64,000 nucleotides of DNA from Candidatus Kapaibacterium sp. (lineage in GTDB: Bacteria > Bacteroidota > Ignavibacteria > Kapaibacteriales > NICIL-2), in contig BPHJ01000001.1 of assembly GCA_026003475.1 (NCBI GenBank), forward strand, positions 2,008,501-2,072,500, read 5' to 3'. Of the stretch, positions 1-12,965 are shown in pieces. Numbering within the stretch: position 1 is the first letter of the stretch; every line of letters begins with the position of its first letter. The notes below the pieces were generated by a model, which saw only the letters and a list, made by a program, of their open reading frames with translations, ran no database searches and was not told where the DNA came from. A program made the position numbers and the translations under genes.

Positions 1-2
1 AA

Positions 3-479
3 CTGACGCCAGTCCTCACGGCGCTGGTCATTGCCGGACGTGTCGGCGGCGCAATTGCAGCGCAGATCGGAACAATGGCAGTCTCCGAGCAGCTCGATGC
101 GCTCGAGATGATGGCCATTGACCGCGATCGGTACCTTGGCATGCCGCGCCTGCTGGCAGCGCTCACGATGATGCCCGTGCTGGCGGTGTTCTCGAATGTG
201 GTCGCGCTGGCTGGAGCCTTCGTTCTGACCGCTCTCAAGTTCGAGTTCTCGGCTGCGATGTTTTTCGATTCCATCGTGCGCTTCTTTCGCGCCAGCGAGG
301 TCACGATTGGGTTAGTCAAGTCGCTGGTATTCGGGGGAACCACCGCGCTCATCGGTTGCTACGTGGGTGTGCAAACCAGTGGTGGCGCCGAAGGGGTTGG
401 CAATAGCACCGTGCGCGCTTTCACGCTCTCGGCTGCGGCAATCTTGGTGCTCGATGCCCTCTTCGGCTACATCCTCTAA
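3..479 (+). CDS. mlaE: MlaE/YrbE-family ABC transporter permease (5' truncated)
   Basis: The gene runs in from the left edge; the frame is open from base 3 and ends at a stop at 477-479. The visible 158 residues match the C-terminal part of the MlaE (DUF140) permease. They include the conserved GRVGGAIAAQIGTM segment with the 'MAVSEQLDALE' helix, followed by 'P..LA.....P.L....' and several hydrophobic helices. In the family, MlaE pairs with an MlaF ATPase and an MCE-domain MlaD protein to move phospholipids between inner and outer membrane. An MlaD-like gene lies far away at 34613-35560, so the two are not in one operon here. The MlaE family call is firm; the transported lipid is inferred. 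Confidence 0.9.
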   Translation: MTPVLTALVIAGRVGGAIAAQIGTMAVSEQLDALEMMAIDRDRYLGMPRLLAALTMMPVLAVFSNVVALAGAFVLTALKFEFSAAMFFDSIVRFFRASEVTIGLVKSLVFGGTTALIGCYVGVQTSGGAEGVGNSTVRAFTLSAAAILVLDALFGYIL

Positions 480-490
480 CCGCACTGCGC

Positions 491-2911
491 TTACATCTCG
501 TCCGACGGCGGGCGAATTTGGCCATCTTTGAGCGGTGGCTCTCCCGTACCAAACAAGTATGACAGAGTCAGAAAGGCAATGCGCGACTCACGCTTGAACC
601 GCAAGTCTTGATCAAAGGTCGCCGTGCGCATCGCGATGGTGAATACCCGTTCGTCGAGAGGATCGGTCACACGCAGGGCAACGGCTGCTTTGCCGTCGAG
701 GAATTCGTACCGCACGGCAAGTTCCCCAGCGCCAATGGTGCCAATGCTTCCTTGGGCAATCGGACCGATGCGACGGAGATTGTAGCCAAGCTGCGCACTC
801 CAGCCGCCGCCGAATGAAAAGGCGTTTTGCCAATTGAGCGTTGCTGTCCATCCGCGGTTGGATAAACCCGGCTGCACCGAACCAGCTTCGATCTGCTGAT
901 ACGCAATGCTGCCGCCAATTGTCGAGCGCCACCGTGCGCTTATCGGTGCCTGGAGCAGCAGCTCGATGCCGCCTGTTTCCATGCGATCCCAGTTGGCGAA
1001 CACTAACTGCGTTACCGAGTGGATCGAATCGAAGGTTCGATACCGTGCTTGAACGTTGCTTTGCCAGCGCCAATAGAGCGTCGGCGATACGGTCACCCAG
1101 GGGAGTACTGCCGTCGCACCCAATTCGAGCGAATGCACCAGCTCTGGTTGAAGCGTGGGAGTACCGCTGCGGAGGTTGTAGGGATCATCAAGGCTCACCA
1201 GTGGCAGGAGCGCATTGGTCGAGGGACGGCTGATACGGCGGCTATAGCGCAGCGCCATGCGGTAGAGCGGGCTGAAGGTATAGGCGATGCTCAGCGAAGG
1301 GAAGAGATTCCAATATTCCTGCCGAAACGCGGCTGTATCGTACCCGACCCGGAAGGTGGTTGCCTCGGCACGCAATCCCCCGCTGAGTTGGAGCGCACCC
1401 AGCGGTAAGGATGCTTGAATGTACGCAGCCCAAATGTCCTCAGTCACGGTTGCCGCAACAGTTCCAGTCAAAACCGCCGCAAGTGGATCGGTGGTGTCGG
1501 CACGCACGGTTTGATCAGCACGGAGCTGGCGCCAGGAACCTTTGAGCCCCATATCGAGCTGCCCACCGGAGGGAATCCGCCAGGTTGCATCTGCCTGCAC
1601 CGATGCTTGGTCCAACTGCTGCGAAGATGTCGTGCTATTGCTTGCCATCACACCATCACTGGGAACGCGCATTGTTCCGACCAAGCCGCTCACGGTTCGA
1701 TTCGACAGGTAGCGCGCATCGGTGCTGATGGTCCACTCATCACCAATGCGGCGACGGTAGCCAATGCTCGCATCAATGCCGCTGGTGGAGTCCTGCTGGA
1801 GTGTTTCTCGATTTTCCCTCTGTCCGGTCGGTACCGGTTCCGACCCACTTCCCTGCCGGGCGAAGTAATCATAGGACAAGTCCCCCAGCGTGCGTTGCTG
1901 CTGTAGCATGCCACCCAACGTTGCGGTCATGCTCCCACCGAGCACGTCGGCTTCAAGGGTAAGACGCGGCGCGTGGGTTTCCGTCCGAACCGGACGCACC
2001 CCCGTCACTAAGCCTGGATACTCGGTACCGGGGCTGCCAGCGTGCGGCACAAGCCAGCTATCGCGATCGAAGCCGAAGTTTTGGAGTGTGTAGCTATAGC
2101 TGCCTTCGATGCGAACCGAGCTGAGGTTGGCAGCAAGCGATGCAAAGGCGGTGTACTTGTCGCCAGTGCCAAGAGTCAGGCTGCCGAACGCGCTGACTGC
2201 TTGCTCGCGTTCTTGCTTGAGAATGATGTTGACAACGCCAGCACCACCCTCGGCGTCGTAGCGTGCATCGGGTGTGGTTACTACTTCAATCGTTTCGATG
2301 GCATCGGCAGGAATATTGTCGAGTCCGGTACCTCCACTACGATCACCGCCAGTGAGCGTAGTCGGCTTCCCATTGACAAGCACGATGACATTACTTGAGC
2401 CGCGCAGTTGAAGCGTGCGGTCTTGGTCAAAAGTCACTCCTGGCACATTCTGCAGTGCATCGGTTGCCGTGCCACCAGCAACGGTCAAATCCTTGCCTAC
2501 TTGATAGACACGCCGATCCAGGTGCACTTCGTGCAACTCGCGCTCGGCGCTAACCTCGACGGCATGCTGCTCGATTGCCTCTGGCCGAAGGCGCACCGTG
2601 CCAATCGCAACGTCACCGCTGGAGGGAACACGAACCGAATCCCGGACTGCTGTCCGATACCCGACCAAGCGCAGCCGCAACCGGTACACTCCCGCAGGTA
2701 CCGAACGCAGGAGGAACGTTCCATCCGGCAATGACAGTGCTCCCCGCACAGCACGTCCGCTGGTATCATCTGAGCGATGCAAACTCACCGTTGCATAACC
2801 GACAGGTTGACCAGTTCCATCATCAACAACCCTCCCGCGCACAGTTGCTTGGGCAGCAAGGACAATCGGGAGGAGTGCTCCCAGCACGACCACTCTGCAG
2901 AAACCGCACAT
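491..2911 (-). CDS. Outer-membrane beta-barrel protein, CarboxypepD_reg + TonB-dependent-receptor type
   Basis: 806 residues. A signal peptide (hydrophobic VVVLGALLPIVLAAQA) is followed by a carboxypeptidase-regulatory-like domain (about 22-105: 'ATVRGRVVDDGTGQPVGYATV'), a plug-like domain (about 130-235: 'ALQNVPGVTFDQD', 'GSSNVIVLVNGKPTTL', 'IETIEVVTTPDARYDAEGG') and a long outer-membrane barrel of OMP_b-brl_3 type. Such proteins sit in the outer membrane and take up ligands with TonB/ExbBD energy, or are TonB-independent relatives. The substrate cannot be read from the sequence. It converges with mlaE, leaving only 11 bp between the two stops. Confidence 0.88.
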   Translation of the reverse strand: MCGFCRVVVLGALLPIVLAAQATVRGRVVDDGTGQPVGYATVSLHRSDDTSGRAVRGALSLPDGTFLLRSVPAGVYRLRLRLVGYRTAVRDSVRVPSSGDVAIGTVRLRPEAIEQHAVEVSAERELHEVHLDRRVYQVGKDLTVAGGTATDALQNVPGVTFDQDRTLQLRGSSNVIVLVNGKPTTLTGGDRSGGTGLDNIPADAIETIEVVTTPDARYDAEGGAGVVNIILKQEREQAVSAFGSLTLGTGDKYTAFASLAANLSSVRIEGSYSYTLQNFGFDRDSWLVPHAGSPGTEYPGLVTGVRPVRTETHAPRLTLEADVLGGSMTATLGGMLQQQRTLGDLSYDYFARQGSGSEPVPTGQRENRETLQQDSTSGIDASIGYRRRIGDEWTISTDARYLSNRTVSGLVGTMRVPSDGVMASNSTTSSQQLDQASVQADATWRIPSGGQLDMGLKGSWRQLRADQTVRADTTDPLAAVLTGTVAATVTEDIWAAYIQASLPLGALQLSGGLRAEATTFRVGYDTAAFRQEYWNLFPSLSIAYTFSPLYRMALRYSRRISRPSTNALLPLVSLDDPYNLRSGTPTLQPELVHSLELGATAVLPWVTVSPTLYWRWQSNVQARYRTFDSIHSVTQLVFANWDRMETGGIELLLQAPISARWRSTIGGSIAYQQIEAGSVQPGLSNRGWTATLNWQNAFSFGGGWSAQLGYNLRRIGPIAQGSIGTIGAGELAVRYEFLDGKAAVALRVTDPLDERVFTIAMRTATFDQDLRFKRESRIAFLTLSYLFGTGEPPLKDGQIRPPSDEM

Positions 2912-3058
2912 TGAGCAGAACTCGGAAAGGAATGGTAACCAAACCCAGGCACAGGCACTGACGCAGCCACATCAGCCAATATTGTTCGGCCTGGAGCGCT
3001 GTTGGTTTTTACGAAAAATTTTTGTAATTTCCTTCAGTTTACATTACACCGATCGGCG

Positions 3059-5752
3059 ATGAAGGGATTCCTAATGGGTGGATTCATGCTCATTGTGGTA
3101 AGTGCGCTTGTAGCACAGCAGCCGCGATGGCATGACCTGCTGCGCGATACGAACGCACGATTTAGCGACATCGAGCAGGCATTTCTCCGGGAGCATTCCC
3201 AGAGAACCCTCGAGCCCCCTTCCGAGCAGCCAGAGGAAGGTGAGGAGGACGCAGTTTTCTTCGGGCGATGGGCAGACTTCTGGCGACTTCGCTTGATGCC
3301 CGATGGCTCATTCCCCAGCGGCCAGATACTCTGGCACCAATTGCAAAAGAAAATTGCCGATCAACGCCAGCGCACAGGCAAAGGAACCCGCACCCAATCG
3401 AGCGCAAACTTTACCCATCTGGGACCAACCGACATTCCCACCAACGGTGGCGCTGGGCGCATCAACTGCATTGCGTTCCACCCAACGAACACCAATGTGG
3501 TTCTGGTTGGCGCACCCAGCGGCGGACTCTGGAAAAGCACCGATGGGGGCAGCACCTGGTCGAGCAGCACTGACACTCTGGCGACGCTGGGCGTGAGCGC
3601 CATCGCCTTTGATCCATCGAACCCGCAAGTGATCTACATCGGCACTGGCGACCGCGATGCCCGCGACACGTACGGCGTCGGCATTCTCAAGAGCACCGAC
3701 GGCGGGACAACCTGGACGACGACAGGACTAAACTGGACAACCAACCAAAATCGTGTCGTCTCGGCAATCCTGATTTTTCCCGGAACTCCCTCGACGCTGC
3801 TGGCAGCTACCAGCAACGGCATTTGGCGCTCAACCGATGGCGGGCAGACTTGGTCACAACGCACCACAACGTACGCGATGGAGCTGCATCAGCACCCAAC
3901 TGACCCGACGATTGTTTTTGCTTCGACTTACTCCCAGAGTGGCGGTGCAGCTATCCTCCGCTCGACCAATAGCGGGATAAGCTGGTCAATCGTGTGGTCC
4001 AACAACGCCGTCAATCGGATTGCACTGGCACTGCCTCCGACAGCGCCACGCCGCGTCTATGCGCTCTGCTCGAGTTCGTCCAGCAGCAGCTTCTACGGGC
4101 TTTACATGAGTTTGGATACCGGCTCGACCTGGTCGCAGCAATCGTCTTCGCCGAACATCCTCGGTGGGAACACCAGCGGCACCAGCAGTAGCGGGCAGGG
4201 ATGGTACGATCTCTGCCTTGCGGTGCACCCAACCGACTCGACAATGCTCTTTGCGGGTGGCATCAACATTTGGCGCTCCACCAATAGCGGACAGGGCTGG
4301 ACCATTGTCAGCTATTGGGTTGCCGGCACTTCCATCCCCTACGTCCATGCCGACCAACACGCGATGCTTTTCAAACCCGGCACAACCGACCTCTGGGTGG
4401 GAAACGATGGCGGTGTGTTCGTGACAACAAACCTCGGCAGTAGCTGGACCGATCTCAGCAGCGGGCTGGCAATTCTGCAGGTTTATCGCATGAGCGTTAC
4501 CCGCGGCAGCACAACACCAGTCATTCTTGCCGGCACGCAAGACAATGGCACCAATCGCCGAACTTCCGCCGGCGCGTGGGCACAAGTCTATGGCGGCGAT
4601 GGCATGGAAAATGGCATTGACTGGGTTACCCCAAGCACGATGTACTGCTCGGTGTACTATGGCTCGTTCTACCGCTCCACCAACAGCGGGTCGTCCTGGT
4701 CGAGCATCACTCCCTCAGGCGAAGCAAGCAACGGTGCCTGGGTGACGCCCTTTCTCCTGCATCCATCAAACCCACAGATGCTCTATGCTGCCTATCGAAC
4801 GGTGTACCGTTCCACCAATCGCGGCACAAACTGGACTTCGCTGGGCGCCCCACTGAGCACGAATGCCCGCGCGTCCTACCTTGCCGTTGCCGCATCCGAT
4901 CCGAACACCATCGTCGTGGGCACGGCAACGGCAATGTATCGCACCACCAATGGCGGGACAACCTGGACAGCAATCGGCTCGGGCCTCCCTTCGAGCGTCA
5001 GCAGCGTTGCCATTGACCCAAGCGATTCGAGCATTCTTTGGGCATCGTGTAGCAATTGGGCAAGCGGGCAAAAAATTTTCCGCTCAACCGATGGCGGCAG
5101 CACCTGGACCAACCTCAGCACTGGATTACCGAATGTGCCGGTCAACTGCATCGCCATTGATCCTCGCTCCGGCAATGCCTACGTTGGCACCGACATCGGC
5201 ATTTACCTTCGGCAACCGGGCAGTTCGCAATGGGTAAGCTACGACGACGGCTTGCCAAACGTCATCGTCCGTGATATCGAACTCGACACAGCAACCAACC
5301 GCATCTACGCTGCAACCTACGGTCGTGGCATCTGGCGAGGGAATCTGCTGGTGCAATCGCTGATTGCCTCGATCTGGGCATCGAGCACGACAATCTGCGC
5401 GGGCGACACTATCCGATTTGCCGATGCCTCCAGCGGTTCTGTTTCCACGCGCAGTTGGACGTTCCCCGGCGGCATTCCCTCGGTCTCGACCGATTCGATG
5501 GTCGCAGTGCGCTTCCCCAATCCAGGCATTTACCAGGTACAACTTGTCGTCACCAGCGGTCCGGCAACTGACACAGCCCGCGTGACGATCACCGTCAACC
5601 AGCGCCCCACGGTGACGATCTCCCTTTCGGCACAAGCAGTGTGTGAAGGGGATTCCATCATTGCAACCGCAAATGGTACGGGCATTACCCGTTACCAGTG
5701 GAACACGGGCGACACCACGCAGCGCATTGTCATTCGGCTCCGTTGGCATTGA
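3059..5752 (+). CDS. T9SS-exported BNR/VPS10-like beta-propeller protein, 5' part of a frameshifted gene
   Basis: I start at ATG 3059 because it begins a good signal peptide (MKGFLMGGFMLIVVSALVAQ); an upstream in-frame ATG at 3002 adds an implausible leader. The protein carries about a dozen sortilin/BNR-type repeats, seen as recurring 'STDGGxTW' (for example GGLWKSTDGGSTW, ILKSTDGGTTW, IWRSTDGGQTW). These form one or two beta-propellers, followed by a PKD/Ig-like module near residue 790. The reading frame ends at a TGA at 5750-5752, just after 'NTGDTTQRIVIR'. The +1 frame then continues an Ig-like module without a break (next entry), so one extra base near 5738 splits a single gene of about 1,380 codons. 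Confidence 0.82.
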   Translation: MKGFLMGGFMLIVVSALVAQQPRWHDLLRDTNARFSDIEQAFLREHSQRTLEPPSEQPEEGEEDAVFFGRWADFWRLRLMPDGSFPSGQILWHQLQKKIADQRQRTGKGTRTQSSANFTHLGPTDIPTNGGAGRINCIAFHPTNTNVVLVGAPSGGLWKSTDGGSTWSSSTDTLATLGVSAIAFDPSNPQVIYIGTGDRDARDTYGVGILKSTDGGTTWTTTGLNWTTNQNRVVSAILIFPGTPSTLLAATSNGIWRSTDGGQTWSQRTTTYAMELHQHPTDPTIVFASTYSQSGGAAILRSTNSGISWSIVWSNNAVNRIALALPPTAPRRVYALCSSSSSSSFYGLYMSLDTGSTWSQQSSSPNILGGNTSGTSSSGQGWYDLCLAVHPTDSTMLFAGGINIWRSTNSGQGWTIVSYWVAGTSIPYVHADQHAMLFKPGTTDLWVGNDGGVFVTTNLGSSWTDLSSGLAILQVYRMSVTRGSTTPVILAGTQDNGTNRRTSAGAWAQVYGGDGMENGIDWVTPSTMYCSVYYGSFYRSTNSGSSWSSITPSGEASNGAWVTPFLLHPSNPQMLYAAYRTVYRSTNRGTNWTSLGAPLSTNARASYLAVAASDPNTIVVGTATAMYRTTNGGTTWTAIGSGLPSSVSSVAIDPSDSSILWASCSNWASGQKIFRSTDGGSTWTNLSTGLPNVPVNCIAIDPRSGNAYVGTDIGIYLRQPGSSQWVSYDDGLPNVIVRDIELDTATNRIYAATYGRGIWRGNLLVQSLIASIWASSTTICAGDTIRFADASSGSVSTRSWTFPGGIPSVSTDSMVAVRFPNPGIYQVQLVVTSGPATDTARVTITVNQRPTVTISLSAQAVCEGDSIIATANGTGITRYQWNTGDTTQRIVIRLRWH

Positions 5753-7196
5753 CACGCTGGTGGTAACCGTCACGAATGCTGCTGGCTGTAGCACCCGCTC
5801 GGCAACAGTACAGTGCACCGTGTTTGCTCGCCCGTCGGTCCCAGGGATCGCCGTCGTTGGGCGCAATCCTTTCTGCGACGGGGATTCGGTCATCCTGGAA
5901 GCACCCGCCGGCTATGCAGCATACGTGTGGAGCACTGGCGCCACAACGCAACGCATCACCATTCGGACGGGGGGAGCATATACCGTCACCGTCACTGATG
6001 CCAACGGATGCTCGCGAACCTCGGACACGCTGCTGCTGGTACGTCGCCCGCGACCAGAGCTAACGGTTGACATCCAAGGACGCCTGCAACTCTGCCAGGG
6101 CGATAGCGTCGTGCTGACGGCACGCTCGGTTCCCGGTGCAACCTTCTTCTGGCTCGATGATGGTCAGGCAAGTGCCCGCCGCGTTATTCGCACCAGCGGC
6201 ACCTACATCGTCATCGCCACCGATACCAACGGTTGCCGAGCACAGTCGCAACCAGTGACGGTCAGCGTCGCGGGTATCCCGGCGCCGGTCATTACGATTC
6301 TGGGTTCAGCAACGCTGTGCCCGAACGACTCGACGCGTCTCGATGCAGGCGATGGCTTTGCCAGCTACCAGTGGAACACCGGTGCAACCACTCGTTTCAT
6401 CACCGTTCGCGAGCCGGGCCGCTACTGGTGCATCTGCACCTCCCAAGCTGGTTGCGTCGGCAGTTCCGATACGGTCACCATCACCCGCGATACCACAGTA
6501 CGCCCGGTCGTTACCGCACTCAACGGACGGCTGACCGCATGCGAGGGCGACACCATTACGCTCGATGCAGGACCCGGCTACCTCCTCTACACCTGGAACA
6601 CCGGTGCCTCGGCCAGACGACTTTCCGTCACCACCACCGGTACGTACGTCGTGCACGTCCAGACACCCTCTGGATGCCGTGGCACGTCGGACACCGTACG
6701 CGTGGTGTTCTATCCGGCGCCACCCCCGCCAGCGATCGAACGCACCGGCGACACCCTCCGCACAAGCAGCACTGCCGTCGCATACCAATGGTACCTGAAC
6801 GGTGAACCCATCGCCGGCGCCACAACACCATTCTACCTCCCCACCGCCGACGGACGATACCGCGTGCGCATCAGCGATGCCAATGGTTGCACTGCCCTGA
6901 GCACCGAGTACCTGTTTGGTGGCAGTAGCACCGTTGAACATAGCACCGCCGCTGGGATCGAACTCATTCCCAATCCCGCGGAGGAAGAACTCACAGTGCG
7001 CATCCATGTGGAGGGCACTGCTACGGTGCGGCTCTATACGCTCCTTGGACAACTCCTTGCCGAGCAGAGTGTCCTTCCCAGCTCCTTACACCCGCGAGAG
7101 CTTCGGTTCGACCTGCGTTCGCTATCGCTGGGAACGTATCTGGTGACCGTTCACACAGGCACCCGATTCTACCGGGCACCATTAGTGCGATGGTAG
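5739..7196 (+). CDS. 3' part of the frameshifted propeller protein: Ig-like repeats and T9SS type A sorting domain
   Basis: This frame carries on from the preceding entry and has no credible start codon or signal peptide of its own. It encodes about five Ig-like modules, each with a 'CEGDSVxLxA...YxWNTGATTxxITVxxxGxYxVxVTxxxGC' pattern. It ends in a canonical T9SS C-terminal domain (from about 6955: 'IELIPNPAEEELTV', 'VRLYTLLGQLLAE', 'LSLGTYLVTVHTG'). That domain directs the mature protein through the T9SS for cell-surface anchoring or release. Dropping one base at about 5738 joins 'QRIVIR' to 'SVGIDTLVVTVTNAAGC', which restores the module spacing seen in the other repeats. Whether the shift is real or a sequencing error cannot be settled here. 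Confidence 0.8.
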   Translation, partial: SVGIDTLVVTVTNAAGCSTRSATVQCTVFARPSVPGIAVVGRNPFCDGDSVILEAPAGYAAYVWSTGATTQRITIRTGGAYTVTVTDANGCSRTSDTLLLVRRPRPELTVDIQGRLQLCQGDSVVLTARSVPGATFFWLDDGQASARRVIRTSGTYIVIATDTNGCRAQSQPVTVSVAGIPAPVITILGSATLCPNDSTRLDAGDGFASYQWNTGATTRFITVREPGRYWCICTSQAGCVGSSDTVTITRDTTVRPVVTALNGRLTACEGDTITLDAGPGYLLYTWNTGASARRLSVTTTGTYVVHVQTPSGCRGTSDTVRVVFYPAPPPPAIERTGDTLRTSSTAVAYQWYLNGEPIAGATTPFYLPTADGRYRVRISDANGCTALSTEYLFGGSSTVEHSTAAGIELIPNPAEEELTVRIHVEGTATVRLYTLLGQLLAEQSVLPSSLHPRELRFDLRSLSLGTYLVTVHTGTRFYRAPLVRW

Positions 7197-7299
7197 GCCC
7201 TACTCGAGATAGCTCTTCGATTGCGCTTCAACCAGCTACGCCCACCAGAAGTCCAAGAACGCGTATCCTCTACGTTGTATAACCTCCCTCCATGGGCTA

Positions 7300-8640
7300 A
7301 TGCCAATCGTGCTTGCATGCCTTGTACTCGCGTGTGTAACTCTGCCGGCTCAACAGCCGCTCTATTTTCCCCCACTGGCGGGAAGTTCGTGGGAAACCGT
7401 TGCCCCTGCCTCGCTCGGCTGGCAGACAAACCGCATTGATTCCCTCCTGGCATTTCTCCAGCAGCGGAACACCAAAGCTTTTCTTGTGCTCCACAACGGC
7501 AGGATCGCCATCGAGCACTATTTCGGCACGTTCACCCGCGATAGCCTCTGGTACTGGGCATCGGCTGGAAAAAGCGTCACAGCATTCTTGGTCGGCATGG
7601 CACAGCAGGACGGCTCGCTCTCGATTCATGCACCGACGGCAACCTACCTGGGAAGCAAGTGGACTTCCTGTAGCGCAGACCAAGAACAACGCATCACCAT
7701 CTGGCACCAGCTCACCATGACCAGCGGCCTCGACGACGGCGTTGCTAATCCCGACTGCACCGAGCCACAATGCTTGGTCTGCCGAGCAGAACCTGGTTCG
7801 CGCTGGGCATACCACAACGCACCCTACACGCTGCTCTCGTCGGTGCTCGAAGCTGCAACGGGCAAATCCTTCAACACCTACTTTGCGCAAACACTCAAAG
7901 CGCGAACCGGGATGACCGGGCTATGGATCAAAAGCGGGGACAACATTGTGCTCATCAGTAATGCCCGCAGCATGGCACGCTTTGGGTTGCTCATCCTCAA
8001 TCGTGGTATCTGGGCAGACGATACGCTGCTGAGCGATACCGCCTACGTTCGTCAGATGCTCACCCCTTCCCAATCGCTGAATCCTTCGTATGGCTACCTG
8101 TGGTGGCTCAACGGGCAACGCGCCTTTATGCTGCCGCGGGCGCAGTATGTGTTCCCTGGTCCCTTGATGCCTCATGCTCCGCCCGATATGGTGGCCGCGC
8201 TCGGTAAAAATGGACAAATCCTCAACGTCGTTCCCAGTCGAGGAGTGATCGTGGTACGGATGGGAGAAGCTCCGGATACAGCAGCAGAAGTAACCACGGT
8301 GTTCAACGACGAGATGTGGCAGTATCTAAGCGGCATCATCGGTCAGCAGACATCCTCCGTCGCTGCGGAGCTTTTCTGGCCAGCTCCAAATTTGGACTGC
8401 TTCCCCAACCCATTCGATCAGGCGACCACGATTCGCTTGTCGCTTCCGCAGCGTGAGCATGTCACACTGAAAGTCTTTGATGTGCTCGGGCGCGAAGTAG
8501 CAACGCTCGCTAATAGCATGTTCGATGCTGGTGAGCATCGCATCGAAGTTGAAGCCACCTGCTGGGCACCAGGGATGTACCGCTACCAGATCATTACACA
8601 CCATGGCATCCTCCAGCGGCTCATGGTAGTGGTCAAGTAA
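7300..8640 (+). CDS. Serine hydrolase (class C beta-lactamase/esterase fold) with T9SS sorting domain
   Basis: 446 residues. A short signal peptide (MPIVLACLVLACVTLPAQ) precedes a beta-lactamase-family catalytic domain. It has the SxxK nucleophile motif in 'WASAGKSVTAF', the YxN motif in 'WAYHNAPYT', and 'TSGLDDG' after the 'ITIWHQLTMTSG' helix. A T9SS type A domain follows from about residue 365 ('CFPNPFDQATTIRLSL', 'VFDVLGREVATL', 'APGMYRYQI'). Family members are DD-peptidases, esterases or 6-aminohexanoate-oligomer hydrolases; the substrate cannot be chosen from sequence. The protein is expected to be surface-exposed. It converges with secA, 47 bp away. Confidence 0.87.
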   Translation: MPIVLACLVLACVTLPAQQPLYFPPLAGSSWETVAPASLGWQTNRIDSLLAFLQQRNTKAFLVLHNGRIAIEHYFGTFTRDSLWYWASAGKSVTAFLVGMAQQDGSLSIHAPTATYLGSKWTSCSADQEQRITIWHQLTMTSGLDDGVANPDCTEPQCLVCRAEPGSRWAYHNAPYTLLSSVLEAATGKSFNTYFAQTLKARTGMTGLWIKSGDNIVLISNARSMARFGLLILNRGIWADDTLLSDTAYVRQMLTPSQSLNPSYGYLWWLNGQRAFMLPRAQYVFPGPLMPHAPPDMVAALGKNGQILNVVPSRGVIVVRMGEAPDTAAEVTTVFNDEMWQYLSGIIGQQTSSVAAELFWPAPNLDCFPNPFDQATTIRLSLPQREHVTLKVFDVLGREVATLANSMFDAGEHRIEVEATCWAPGMYRYQIITHHGILQRLMVVVK

Positions 8641-8687
8641 TGCATCGCTGGCAGGCAATCGAAACACAAACACGCGCGCTCAGAGAC

Positions 8688-11837
<3,150 letters not shown>

Positions 11838-12109
11838 CGGAGTACGAGTAGAAGATGGAACGATCCCACCACGGTGGAACAGCGCCGATGGACGGATAAG
11901 CTGAGAGAGTATTTGGCTACACTACATAGAAGACTATTATCGTCATCATCGTTCGTTCAGCTCTCTGCATGAACGCAACGAGGTACACATGGTACTATTT
12001 TTGTCGTTGAGATCGTTCAGAGAGACTACCCTACCAACGTTGGACAAAGTCCTACGATGTTGTCTATTTTCTTTGGCAATGTTGTGCCTCTAATTATAGC
12101 ACAGTCCAT

Positions 12110-12928
12110 ATGCGCAATCTTTTGCTACCGTTGATACGCCATGCGATGCGTCTCGCTGGTCTGAAATATGGTGCACATCGACTTGTCGAATTGTTTTTAC
12201 GGAACAAAGATGGTTGGGAACTCTCCCGAGATCGGTGGGGCAACATTTTTCTTTTAAATCTTCGAAACTACTGCGATGCACGCTTATACCTTGCGGGATC
12301 CTATGAAGAAGAGGAAATCAGAATTTTTAAGAAGTACGTAACAGAGTTGCAATGTAGCGCATTCATTGACATAGGCGCAAATATTGGTTTATATACCGTA
12401 AATCTTGGTAAATTAGCATCGATTGTACAAGTCCACGCATTCGAGCCAGATCAATTGAATCGGCAACAACTGAATGCAAATATTTTAATCAATGGCCTTT
12501 CCAATAAGACTAGCGTGTACTGTGTAGCGCTCTCATCTCAGAAGGGAACAACTACACTCTATCGTTGTTCCACGCCACATGAGTTTGACGCAAACAAAGT
12601 CAACACGGGGTCCCACTCCTTACAATACAATCCCAAGTGGCATGATGACGCGATCGAGATTACAAGTGAACGCGGTGATGACATTCTCTCATTTCGCGGT
12701 GAACGATTAGCAATAAAGATTGATGTCGAGGGGCATGAACAACAAGTAATCAAGGGAATGTCCAGATTACTAACTGAGAATCAATGTATCCTTCTTATTG
12801 AATCAATGCCTAACAATTATCATTCAACGGAAAAACTTTTAAATAGTTTGGGTTACACTTTATACCGCTCGTTGAAGGATAATAATTACATCTTCTCGAA
12901 CATTCCAAGCATAGATAATGCAAAATAG
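12110..12928 (+). CDS. FkbM-family S-adenosylmethionine methyltransferase
   Basis: 272 residues. The SAM-binding motif I 'AFIDIGANIGLYTVNLG' (about 84-100), 'HAFEPDQLNRQQLNANI' and 'KIDVEGHEQQVIKGM' (about 205-220) are diagnostic of the FkbM family, O-methyltransferases usually acting on polysaccharide, glycolipid or polyketide hydroxyls. The gene is visibly AT-richer than both neighbours, with many A/T third codon positions and runs such as 'aattattatt'. It stands alone between secA and a kelch gene, which suggests horizontal acquisition. No acceptor-specific context is present, so the substrate is unknown. Confidence 0.85.
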   Translation: MRNLLLPLIRHAMRLAGLKYGAHRLVELFLRNKDGWELSRDRWGNIFLLNLRNYCDARLYLAGSYEEEEIRIFKKYVTELQCSAFIDIGANIGLYTVNLGKLASIVQVHAFEPDQLNRQQLNANILINGLSNKTSVYCVALSSQKGTTTLYRCSTPHEFDANKVNTGSHSLQYNPKWHDDAIEITSERGDDILSFRGERLAIKIDVEGHEQQVIKGMSRLLTENQCILLIESMPNNYHSTEKLLNSLGYTLYRSLKDNNYIFSNIPSIDNAK

Positions 12929-12965
12929 TAATACTCTGTAATTAGCCACTTATGCAGTCTCACAC

